Shown piece by piece: positions 46,301 through 56,389 of a stretch of 64,000 nt of DNA. The notes under the pieces are model-generated. The model saw only the letters and a list, made by a program, of their open reading frames with translations, ran no database searches and was not told the origin of the DNA. How positions within the stretch are numbered: the first letter of the stretch is position 1; every line of letters begins with the position of its first letter. The stretch is from NCBI GenBank assembly GCA_016490735.1, contig JAEMWC010000247.1, positions 810,001 through 874,000 of the forward strand. The letters run 5' to 3'. The position numbers and the translations under genes are program-made. Origin of the DNA: Pachyseris speciosa. Its lineage: Eukaryota; Cnidaria; Anthozoa; Scleractinia; Pachyseridae.

Positions 46301-46874
46301 AAGCTCTCTCTCCATTTTTCCCTCTTCCCTCCCCCTACACCCGAGAGAGCTTGCTCGTAGACTAATTTATGCGCGCCACTTGTGCGTTAGCTAGGTGGCA
46401 GGGGTCGGAAACAGCTGACGGTCCAGACTAAATAACAACTGAAACTTCAGCAATACCGAGGTAAAAGGTAAAGAAAGTTTTAAAAAGAAAATTGCATTCT
46501 TTATGACAATACAATCAGCTGATATCAGAATTCTGAATTTTTACCTTATCAACACCATGCAACGACTTACCTGCCTGACGAAGAGTCCAAATAAGATGTG
46601 GATAAACTTTATTAAGTGCTTTTTTAAATTTGTCAAAGGCTTTGTCGCCGCTCCTTGATAGTATCTCTAAAAATACTTCGCATTGCTGTGTTCTAGGTCT
46701 CGTGGACGTGATTTTCTCTTCATCGGTTTGACAAAATACCTGTGGCATAAGAGGTAAAACATTGTTCACGTCCATGTCTTTTACAAGATACTGCCTGGCA
46801 GTCCTTAAGATTTCTCTACGTCTTTCTGCCATTAGTTTGTCGGCTTCTGCTTGATTTTCTTTTTCAGTTGCCAT
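43304..46874 (-). CDS. CARD gene 1: CARD plus coiled-coil adaptor (two exons)
   Basis: Exon 1 is 46,874-46,571: ATG start (MATEKENQAEADKLMAERRR), CARD with EILRTARQYLVKDMDVNNVL, QCEVFLEILSRSGDKAFDKF and KKALNKVYPHLIWTLRQA, donor CAG|GTAAGT. Exon 2 is 43,476-43,304: acceptor TTCTTCCACAG, then DINNERQKSANIRRKLQCLE and ECDELRKQRDERDKLFDKLL to a TAG. Joining gives GCA G|AC (Asp), in frame, about 158 residues. Exon 2 also has a donor (GAAG|GTTAGC), making it 168 nt, eight heptads, phase 1-1, so further exons may exist. The 3.1-kb intron contains RecQ-like fragments. A CARD with a short coiled coil suggests a homotypic adaptor or regulator in innate-immune or apoptotic signalling; role inferred. 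Confidence 0.75.
43828..44330 (+). pseudogene. RecQ-type helicase fragments (N-terminal motifs), broken
   Basis: VLAVLPTGCGKSLIFHYLSL (Walker A, near 43,915) is followed in another frame by ITDDQIEEARGMGMSVASVS and SAKLQLLFVPTEK. A second start of the same domain follows at about 44,225 (LKPEKRLAVDQLNLLQSKDF, then LAVLPTGLGKS). These look like two overlapping truncated copies inside the intron of CARD gene 1, on the opposite strand. Confidence 0.6.
44458..45010. repeat. Direct repeat of about 185 bp
   Basis: GTTGTCACGTATCGGAAAA through CTCCAGATGGACTGCCGTGT occurs at about 44,462-44,640 and again at about 44,831-45,000, about 370 bp apart. Between them is a GC-rich block with two copies of AATTAGAGACTAC-type sequence in opposite orientation. 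Confidence 0.7.
45060..45755. other. Stretch with no recognised gene
   Basis: AT-rich intronic sequence of CARD gene 1; nothing further recognised. Confidence 0.35.
45760..45960 (+). pseudogene. RecQ-type helicase fragment (motif Ia region)
   Basis: The plus strand encodes RVLVVSPLQSIVHDDQVIEA and RSVGMPVA, the region after Walker A in RecQ-like proteins (compare ITDDQIEEARGMGMSVA at 44,040). Flanks are not coding. Confidence 0.55.
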
Positions 46875-46959
46875 TTGTTAGAGTCTTGGTAAGCTGCTAT
46901 CTCCTGAAGATTGCCACAGCTATTAAAAAAAAAAGATGAGTGTAATAAGTGCTTATCAT

Positions 46960-49630
46960 CGGTGGGTATAGCTCAAACGGTTTACGTTTTTCCATTGGAA
47001 AAAAAATTGAAATTAGGAAGAACATTTCTCAAAAGACCACAGTAAACTCGAAAGATCTTTCGAGCTTTGGTCCTTTTTTACCTCACCCTCGACCATTTAC
47101 CCTCGACCCTTGACTATTTACCCTCGACCCTCGACCTCGACCAAAAAGCAAACTCGGCTGTAAGCAGTCAAACGTCGTCAATTGTCTGATCACTTTTGAA
47201 GCGATCAAATTTCGCTCTCAGTCGAACAGTTTGGGGTAATGGTCGATATCTTTGTATCCAGTCAAATGTCGTCGTTCTCATTCGAAAAGCTTCGGATGAT
47301 GGTCGGAATGGTGCATGTTACCTAGCTAGCTCGCTTTTTACAGAGTCGATAGCAATAGTGTGGGATACCACAGGTATCCCACACACAAAAAACGATTAGA
47401 CAAGAACTGGGGATGAAAGACTGTCTTAAAACAAGAACCCTACAGTGAGTTAGTGAACAGCGATACCCTCCAAAGAGGCTCTAGATCCACAAGCAAATAC
47501 TATCACATATATTTTCCCTACAAAGGGCAGAAAGTCAATAAACTTAGCAACTTAATTTCTAACATTTCCTCACATGTGTCTTAGAGCAATATGTGTGCTA
47601 CAAAGGCCGGTAGACAAATGCTTGGTTTTGTGTACCTCATCCACGAGTTAGCCATAGGCAGCCTTCGATTTACCACAATATTGAATTGCTTTCAACGACA
47701 TTTTTTATCGGGGCCGTAGATTGAGGTGAGCTGAGGCAGTTGCCTCGGTAAAAATGTTGAATTTATGATACTTTTTTTGTCCTTATTGTGTGTATGTGTC
47801 TCGCGACAAAAATAAGCAGGCTCTCTAGTTTCACAGTTGCGTATGCATTTAATTAGATTCCACTATAAGGCTTTATAATACTAATCGTTTATTTAAAGCA
47901 AAGGATATAGACTTTCTGAACAAGATCGTTTGCACATAAACGGGTAAAATCAATCATATTTTTCTCCCAAAACAAGTTTATTTGTTGCTTGTCTACGGTT
48001 TTTTGTAGAAAAGCTCTAACGGTACTTTGTTCATGTTGACAGGGGCGTAGCTACTTGAACGCACATACGCACGAGTGTAACTGAAAAAGTTGATAATAAA
48101 AATTAAAAAATGTAATAAAAGAAAAAAACAAAAACAAGTAAAAAAGCAAATAAATAAAAGATAGTTTTTCAGCAAAAAAACTCAATTTTCTCTTTATTTA
48201 ACTCTGCTTGTTTCTTTGAAATGTTGTTGATAAAACAACAGACGATGCTTTTCCACACCAAATGTCGGTTTTCAGAGAGAAGCGACGTGACTCATTGGTG
48301 AACCGCCTACAAGCGGGATTTAAAGAGTGAACGCGTTGTAGTTACTTCGTTTTATAGCCTTTGGATCGGCCTGTCTTCGCTCTGCTAGGCTTTCTAAGGC
48401 CAAAAATCAATTATCGATTATTACTTTGCCATCGGCACTGACAAAATGACACCTTACTTTGGAGCGTTATGTCAGATGCGAAGTTGTCCTCGCTATCCGC
48501 GATACATTAATGACAGGACATTTCTATTGGAAAGCAAGACAGAAGATTAGCCATGTGCCTGTAACGGAAAACCAGTTATAACTTCTATGAGCAGTTATAT
48601 TCTAAAAAAAAGCCTGGGGAGGTTCTAGGGCTGGTTAGAGGGGTTCGGTCGACTCCCCTAAACAAATTAACGTCTAAAAACTTGCAGTTACCGCAAAACT
48701 CTGGTGAAAAAATTAAAATATCAAAATAAGGTAAAGAAATTAAAGCAATAGAGCATGTTGCTCACAGCAGCAGCAAATTGAGCGTTTTTTGGATCTGCAT
48801 CTGATGCATCAGCGCCAAGATAAGCTTTGGTGCTGTTATTGCTAGGGTTAGCTTATTGTTTCTTCAGTTTTTATTAAGCACAAGGTTGCATTTCTTATGT
48901 CAAATCCACTGAATTCAAAGTAGATTGGTTAATATAAATTCGAATGCGCATCGATAAATGTCGGTCGTTAAGCATACTCTTTCGTTTTGACGCAAGGGTT
49001 GACTTAAATTTACAGCTATCAAAAGACTATAATTTGCCCCTCAGAATTGCTGGAAATCGTATTTCCGAGGACTAACAAAAATTTCCCGGAGGAGCATACC
49101 CCCGGACCCCCTAGAAGCTCCTGCCTTCAGTGGTCGTAATTATTCGAACTCCCTTTTTATAAATCCTATATCTGCCAAGAAAGCTATAGGCAGTCATATT
49201 TCACATAGCCTCAGGAATTCGGTTCAGGGAGATGTACACATTTACACATAGATTGTTACTCGGCCGACTTCCACCGGAAGCCGGGCTGAGTCTAAATATG
49301 CGCTTGGTTCTTCGTCGTTTTATTTTTTGTCTTTGTCGTGTTTCATCCACAAAGCTCACTTCCGGCGTTTCTGCGCAAGCGCTAAAAAACATTAAAACGT
49401 AGTTCAAACGTCGAAAGCATTACATCACGCGTCTGTGGTTTTGAAGTTATGCAAATTTCTCATGTAAGCCAACCCGCCAAACACAAAACTATTCTCAAAA
49501 TATTCTCGTTTTGTTAACACGAGGACTTTGCCATTTTCGATAGGCATGCAAAAAGAAGGAAATGAAATAAACTCCGTTCTGCTTAGGATTTTTTCTCGTC
49601 TTCTCAGAAGCGTGTAATGATTTAACGCGT
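46960..49630. other. Long stretch with no recognised gene
   Basis: Contains a CTCGACC minisatellite (about 47,085-47,150) and scattered repeat-like words (GGGGCGTAGCTAC near 48,045; CCCCCGGACCCCCTAG near 49,100) typical of old transposon debris. No frame looks coding. Confidence 0.4.
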
Positions 49631-49631
49631 G

Positions 49632-49854
49632 AATAGACCTTATTCGCTTGTACATTTTGTTTTCCCAATACAGATCATGTGACGATACTCAGGAGATTTG
49701 ATCCTTTGTCTGGTTCATTAAAAAAGAGTGCATGCAAGCATGAATATGTCTGCATGCACTCTTTTTAATGAGCAAGACAAAGGACCAAGTCTCTTGAGTA
49801 TGGTCACATGATCTGTATTGGGAAAACAAAATGTACAAGCGAATAAGGTCTATT
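49632..49854. mobile_element. Foldback MITE of about 223 bp
   Basis: AATAGACCTTATTCGCTTGT at the left is repeated inverted at the right end, and the inverted arms extend with few mismatches almost to the centre (GCATGCAAGCATGAATATG...GCATGC). No coding capacity. Target duplication unclear. Confidence 0.75.
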
Positions 49855-50864
49855 TATCAGACATGTTTAGTAGGTTTTAAGTTACGTAGCCAGATCTAGA
49901 ATTGCGGTTTTATGCAAAATACCTGAAAGCACTAGCCCTTTGTTTGTGGCCAACTAGCTAACGAATTTACAAAGTTCGTCTTTTTGTCTACAAGAGGACT
50001 GCGCCATTTCGATTCGTGATGACCTCGATAATGCTGTGTGTATTTGAACAATAGCTGCATTTGTAACACGTTTAGAAAGTCATCCGAAATTTATGTAAAA
50101 TTTTTCGCTCCAGTGACTCTCGCGTGACGCGAATCGCGAAGCGGGCGACGCAATACGCATCATGCAGGAAACGCGACGCGATTGGCCATTTACTTTTGAG
50201 CGGAAATGAACAGTATTACCACAGATATATAAGCGTCTGGTAATCACCCTCTATGGCAACTCTCAGAACAGTTTTACGCGCTTTGCTCGCATGGAAACAA
50301 AAAGGCCTTCTGCGGATCTGCGAACCCAAAACCCATTTTCAATTTTTCTAGAATCACAAAAGCGTGCTCTCGCGCCGGCGAGAGTCCATTGTGAAATGTT
50401 TTGTCTTCTGTGGCGTGAGGCACTGAAAAATATTTTTAAAACGCATTTTTGTTTTGTGAAAGTTCAATGCACCGAACATTATTGCGTTATTTCTTGGCAA
50501 GCGAACGTGTATAAAAATGTATCGGCGAGCGTAAACTGAGTTGGGAAAAGGTTATTCAGGGAAATGGTAAGATAAGAGCAGCTCAAGAAATCGAATGCTG
50601 TTTACAAATGAAGATAAAAATATTAAGTGGTTCCCTCCAAACATGAGGCTTATCATATTGAGGGATCTGGGCAATATGTTATACACCTGACATGTATAGC
50701 GTCCGACATTGGTGAACAAACAGCCGAACGAAACACATAACAATCGTCGGACATTTGGCGCAACAGATGCCAACAGGAATTGACCGCGGTTTAAAAACCT
50801 CAAAACATTACAAGAAAACAATGCACGACGCGTTTGTTTGTCCGAAAACAAATTTAGCAATCAA

Positions 50865-51445
50865 AGAACGATCAAATATTTTTATCCAACACCGTTAGAC
50901 GAGCTACCCTACGAGCAGAGGCCCTTCGATCTTCCTAGACAAGGAAGATAGAAGGGCCTCTGCTCGCAGGGTCTGGACGAGCATGTTTGAAGGTTTAGCC
51001 ACCGCTCTCAGTGGTGCATTTTCATGGCTTTCCATGTTTGATCTAGATAAAACATTTTCATCCAACATTTCGCGTTAAATGTTTGTTAGCCACCCCAACA
51101 AAAAAATCGTGCACAAACGGTAAAAAGCAGCCAAATGAACCACATAATGTCGAAAATTTCAGCGATAATATAAAAAAAATCGTTTTTTTTTTTTTTTTTG
51201 GACTCACTTGGTCTGATTTTTGGTTAAACACTGTTATGCGTTTCGCCACTAAACGTTATCGATATGTGTGAAAAACACGGTATTGGATGAAAATGTTTGA
51301 TCTTTTAGCCGGAGCTCAGACTCGTACCCAGTCGCTATTTACGTGTTTTATGGGGAGAGAATATTGGATACGAGGATGGATTGAGGCGCGCGGGGTGTCG
51401 TGGGAAGAGGCGAAGGAAAAACAGCGACTGGCAGATTTCGATTGA
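50865..51445 (+). repeat. Partial inverted copy of the 5' part of the RecQ-associated gene
   Basis: Matches 55,690-56,280 in opposite orientation: GGACGAGCATGTTTGA and GGCTTTCCATGTTTGATC near 50,985-51,045, then about 140 bp from CAGACTCGTACCCAGTCGC to TTTCGAT. Its frame WIRGWIEARGVSWEEAKEKQ stays open to a TGA near 51,445, and it lacks the telomere-repeat insertion present in the other copy. Confidence 0.7.
50905..50974. mobile_element. Hairpin MITE of about 70 bp
   Basis: TACCCTACGAGCAGAGGCCC is inverted at the other end after a short loop (CCTAGACAAGG). Flanks AGACGAGC (50,897-50,904) and GGACGAGC (50,975-50,982) look like an 8-bp target duplication. It interrupts sequence continuous in the copy near 56,220. 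Confidence 0.7.
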
Positions 51446-51621
51446 TAGATCCGTGCAATCGTGCGTGGAACCGTGCAGTGCTCTTTTTCAAGAAAAATGG
51501 TGTTATTGTAGACATTTCTTGTCGTCAAAATTCACTGCTCTAGTTTAGTTATTTAACGAAGTAAAGCGTTCGTCAAAAGAATGTTTTCTGTTTTGTTGGG
51601 TGTTGATGTCGTGCTGCCGTA

Positions 51622-52605
51622 ATGGCTTCTTCGCGGGAAGACGATGTGGGCGATTTGGACAGTTCTTTCAGTGAATTGTGGATCGAAGGTTAAGGTATCA
51701 TAGTCATATCTTGATCTTTTATACAGACATCTTAGATATGGCATACGTTCGACTTCTGTTGTTGGTGGAATGCGACAAAGCTTGAGAGTCATAAGCTCAA
51801 GCTTAAATATTTATCGAATTCAATGATGAATATTAATAATCGTTCCTTCAGTTGTATAACGTTTTCCTTTTTAAGACGACCGAGATAAGGAAACGGATAT
51901 GGCTCCCCGCCCTACGGAGGAAGCGAAAGTCACGTTTTCTACACAGCGCAAACACGCCATACTAACAGGTTACATAGGATGAACAAGGTATCTTATAAAT
52001 CATAGTTTATTTAAGAAAGAAATTATTTTTTGGTAGGGTTTTCTTGTATTTGATTTCCTTAGTGTTCAGTCCATTAACACCACTAGAGAGTCATACTCTG
52101 AAACGTTTGGGGTGTTTTTTTAAGAAGTCCAGCAGCAGCTGTTAAGAGACAATCGTATGGTACATGTATTGGGATTTACAATTATTGTAAGTGCTAAACC
52201 CACATTAAAAACACATTGTGATTGCAGACCACAAAACTACCTAGTCTGTTCTCAACCCAGGACATACCACTGTCTCTATGCAGCTCTTTGCTGAAGCGGT
52301 TGACGTTAAATGTTCAGTCCATTGACAGCACTAGAGAGTCATACTCTGAAACCTTTGGGGTATTTACCGGTAAGAAGCACACAGAACAAGATTCACTGCC
52401 CGACCAAGTGCTGGTAATGTGGTTTTGTTTAAACGAAGATTTTTTCACGCACCAGCACCTGGCTAGCTGTTCAAGTCCAAAGATCTACACTACTGAAGGA
52501 ATTTGTCAAAAAATGTTTCAAACATGTTTATCAATGTGTATCAAAAGGAGAAAGACAACTTCAACAAGAAATTGTATGACAATTTTCCAGAATGGTGGCA
52601 CATGA
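51622..52605 (+). other. Possible plus-strand gene pieces, uncertain
   Basis: An ATG-led stretch (51,622-51,688, MASSREDDVGDLDSSFSELW) ends at a donor-like GAAG|GTTAAG. Further on, TGTTCAGTCCATT...ACTCTGAAAC occurs twice (about 52,060-52,120 and 52,305-52,365), and an open frame 52,222-52,605 includes the second copy. No domain recognised and the joins are not demonstrable. Confidence 0.25.
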
Positions 52606-53411
52606 TGGTAGAGCAATGTGCTAATGACAATGCCTAAGAACAGCTAACTTAGCTATTTGAAATAGTGGGGGGTTTTGTTACAGATTCTTACACAGTCGCA
52701 ATTTTTGTTTTGTAATTTCTAAGTTCCTAGTTCCATAAAATATCATTCCAAAACACATATGGCAACTGAGTATGAGGCCATATTGCTATAGTATAAATAC
52801 AATCCAGGTATGTGTACTATCTAAACCAGTTTTCATTGCAGCACTCATGTTTTATTGAAAGTCAAAGAAGTCAAATAAACTTTTAGCTTAATAAAATATT
52901 CTTATCCTTGACTTCTGATTAAACTTATATAATCATAACATATTCATTTAAACATGAAATAGAAAAGGGCTTAATAGTTCTGCACAAGTTTCAAAATCTA
53001 TCACTTGTGCTAAAACAACTAACAATAGAATAAAGTAGAACATTCCTAGCTTGAACTCTCAAAGCAGTTCAAAGCAGTTCAAAGCAGCATGGAATAATTA
53101 TGTTGATAGTAAAGTACCGAAAAATTCAAACAAGTCAACTGAAGTAGTATTTTGTGAAGAATAGTCTAAATAAAAAACTGAGAAAACTGAGAAATTAGTT
53201 TATACTAATTGTGTGCTCCTGTGAACATTTATGACCTGTACAAAAGTTTAAAGTGTCAGGACTCTGTGCAAATTCACCTTGTTACATGCAATTTTCTAGC
53301 AAGAAGATCTAGAGCCTTACTGCCAAGTACGGTAAAGAGTAAAGAGCCGGTAAAGAGCCCCTTTCATTCAAGTCTCTAATGTTCTCTGGCAATATATCTT
53401 AAGTTATTAAT
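52606..53411. other. Stretch with no recognised gene
   Basis: AT-rich; nothing supported beyond simple repeats. Confidence 0.35.
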
Positions 53412-54531
53412 TCATGAATGGATAGAGCTGCCTGCTTGTCTGTAAAGTTTAATAATAGTAATAATAATAATTGGTTCTCTAACCAAAGTAATAATAATAA
53501 TTGGTTCTCTAACCAATGCCAAATTCTTAAAGCTGTCCAGTCCTTTTTTAACATCCTCTTGACGTTTCGAACCCCTAAAGGTCATTGTAAAATCTGGCAA
53601 TGATGTGGTGCTTGGACAAGACACCATAATTGCCTGCAGGCATTTCACAAAGGCAATTGCATCATCAGAAGCATTCTTATCTTGTGTGGACTTAACTCAA
53701 AGGCAGTTGACACATTGTTCCTGACACAAATCAAGACCAAATTCTTCCCCAAAATACTGCATAATCACTTTCGTCCTGCAGTCCAAGGTTAAGCAGTATT
53801 TGACCATGGAATTCAACTAATGAAATTTATGTTCCCATTTTTGCAAGTCCTTCAAACATGAAATGTGTGACAAAAACTTGGTTCTATCCTGAAAACGATA
53901 AAAAAGGATAGAATGAGCTGGTTCACCATCCCTTCCTGCTCTCCCTGATTCCTGGGGGAAAAGTTTTGGGACATAGTGTGATGAATTGCAAATTTGCAAT
54001 CTTTTTTGTCTATGCCCATGCCAAAGGGTATGGTAGCACATATGACTTTGATGCGGTATTCCATCCATCTTGTTTCAACATTTTGTTTCTCAAAAGGGTC
54101 TAAGTTGGTAAAATTATGACCAGGTGATATTCCACTAATATTTAGGTGATATGCCACATCCTTTGTGTCAAGAACTTCAAAGCAGTACACAATGCCACTC
54201 TGTCCTTGAAATTTTGTGTTAATTAATTGAACAATGTCATCAATGACGTTTTGTCCTTTTGGCTCAACAGTGTAACAGATGTTTGGTCTGTTCAAGGAAT
54301 TTGTAGCATCTTTAGCCTGTGGAATTTTCAAAGTTTGAGTAATAACATGTTTTGTTCTTTGTGTAACAGAGCCTGTGAGAGCAAAAACTGGTACGCCAAA
54401 GTCCTTGAGGGTGCCCAGCTGGGTATAGCTTTTACAAAAATCATTTCCCTACAGTCTATGCAATGAGCCTCATCAATAATAAACCGTTCTAATTTGCCTT
54501 GCCTTTGAAATGTAACAAGAGTTCTTGTCAT
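53412..54531 (-). pseudogene. RecQ-type DNA helicase pseudogene
   Basis: In order on the minus strand: FIIDEAHCID (motif II), SGIVYCFEVLDTKDVAYHLN (motif IV), VICATIPFGMGIDKKDCKFA (motif V), then after a one-base shift near 53,950 ESGRAGRDGEPAHSILFYRF (motif VI), and a Cys-containing zinc region (KYCLTLDCRTKVIMQYFGEE, about 53,790) with an in-frame TGA after CVNCL. The C-terminal FRGSKRQEDVKKGLD follows, with a 33-bp tandem duplication (LVREPIIIIT twice). RecQ helicases unwind 3'-5' duplex DNA; this copy cannot make a full protein. Confidence 0.75.
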
Positions 54532-55500
54532 AGTTAAGATTATGACCTTGAGATTTCTATCACGTGATAGCTGATGAGGGCACAGCCCGAATCAACTATC
54601 ACGCATAGAAATTGAGAGCGAATAATCTAATTGATTTAGTATAAGTCTACTAGTCGTTCAAAACTAAACACGTAAATTGTCTAAATCTTCCACATAGACT
54701 TTTTGAAAATGCAAAGAAGCGGTGGCATTTTGTTGACAAACACTACTCACTATCTATCACAGAATAGATAGCAATCAGAGAACTGCATTCGTGATAGACC
54801 ACTTGTAGGTTTATACTAATAAATAATAGGTGTCAGTGATAGGCCATTAGATTATTAAGCAAGCACTTCTCACAGGAATAAAATAGTTACATGTACAAAG
54901 GAGAAAAAAGGTCAAGAGAGCATGTTTATGGATATCAATGAACAAAAGAAGAGACACCATGTGTAACAAGATGTTATACGGTACTGAAAGATTTATTAGC
55001 AGCTTTTCTTTTGGATAAGGGACATCATATACATGTGTAGTATCCCATCTGGTTTAATTATTTACATGTAAGCTTCAATACTGCAAACTGGTTAGTTTAG
55101 TACTACAAATGAAAGAGCAAAAGTAGCCAAGAAAGGAAGGTATATTGTAGTTTCTTTACCCGCATTGCTTTGAATGGATAGCTGATACTATAACGGATGT
55201 TATCTCTTGTTCAATGCCAGTTTCCTTGCATAGGTGGTCGGTCACATTTATCTCCCACACTAAGAACTCGAAGAAAAATTCACTGCTTGACACAGAAATC
55301 TTTTTCCCTGACTGGCGCCCAGAGAAAAGGCTGCAACACACCATAATGTAGCTTAAAATCTCAGCTGCAAATTTAACGGCTGGTAAATTGCAGACATTTT
55401 CATGCAGGTGGGATCATCGCTGTGCTGAAATAAATAAAGATTCGTAGAAATTGACTCGACTAATTCATAACAATCTGATACCACGATAATTCTTTTTTAG
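54532..55500. other. Stretch between the helicase pseudogene and its 5' exon
   Basis: Includes GATTTCTATCACGTGATAGC-type palindromic sequence (about 54,550-54,800), probably a small element. No coding frame convincing. Confidence 0.35.
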
Positions 55501-55504
55501 AATC

Positions 55505-56267
55505 TTACCTCCATAGCACGTTTTTGGTAAATGTGCTTCAAATATGTTTTGGTTTCATTCCCATGAAGCTTGCGAGATAGAGTAAACTTACATTCTTCTT
55601 CCAAAAATGAAGATGGAACGTTAGGACCTTGCACGGTCTTGCAATGATGCAAAAAGTACTTCTCGTGTAAAACCGGCCGCCATGTTGGATCGAAATCTGC
55701 CAGTCGCTATTTTCCTGGTTAGCACTTGTTCACAGGGATGGAAAGGACCTTTAGGGTCAGGGTTAGGGTTAGGGTTAGGGTTAGGGTTAGAATTGGGGTT
55801 AGGGTTAGGGTTATTAGGGTTAGGGTTAGGGTTAGGTTTTTGGGGTTAGAGTTAGGGTTAGGTTTAGGGTTGGGACTAGCATAATTAATGAGGTCCTTTC
55901 CATCCCTGTGAACGAGTGCTAACCTATTTTCCTTCGCCTCTTCCCACGACACCCCGCGCGCCTCAATCCATCCTCGTATCCAATCTTCTCTCCCCATAAA
56001 ACACGTAAATAGCGACTGGGTACGAGTCTGGCCGGAGCTTAACAAACATATTTCGTAGTAAGTTAAAAAATTGCTTAGACATAACCTTAAATGTCGTAGA
56101 AAAGAGAAAAAGGGAAACAATCCTGATAGTTTGGATAGGTAATCGCATGGGGCCGGATCAAACATGGAAAGCCATTTCAATGCAATGTTGAGAGAGGTGG
56201 CTAAACGGTCAAACATGCTCGTCCAACACAATATTGGATGAAAATGTTTGATAGTTTGTAATATCAC
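55505..56267 (-). pseudogene. 5' exon of the RecQ-associated gene, interrupted by a telomere-repeat element
   Basis: From 56,267 the frame contains LSSGQTRTQSLFTCFMGRED and WIRGWIEARGVSWEEAKEN, then is broken by the inserted element at 55,717-55,924. It resumes in another frame with RLADFDPTWRPVLHEKYFLH and NVPSSFLEEECKFTLSRKLH up to a donor ATGGAG|GTAAGA at about 55,505. The same frame is uninterrupted across the insertion point in the partial copy at 51,410-51,430. Function unknown; association with the downstream helicase is by strand and position only. Confidence 0.5.
55717..55924. mobile_element. 208-bp terminal-inverted-repeat element filled with TTAGGG repeats
   Basis: Ends GGTTAGCACTTGTTCACAGG and, inverted, GGTTAGCACTCGTTCACAGG; the arms continue to about 34 bp. 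The interior is an array of GGGTTA (telomere repeat) with a few variants (55,757-55,880). TATTTTCCT is directly repeated at 55,708-55,716 and 55,925-55,933. Confidence 0.85.
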
Positions 56268-56389
56268 CAGTGTTTTCAGAAAGTTGCTGAAATTGCCCTC
56301 GTCGAGAAAAACGTAAGTGATACTAATCCTTAATTTTACGAGGACGCATTGCGATTACGTGTTAATAACATAAGGGGAAACGTTTCTTA

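Noticed and set aside
55719..55880. Frame ending NPKPNPNSNPKNLTLTLTL
   Set aside because: Telomere-type repeats read in frame; it is the inserted element, not protein.
55717..55924. True chromosome end or fusion point
   Set aside because: Inverted ends, a 9-bp duplication and an empty paralogous site show a small mobile insertion.
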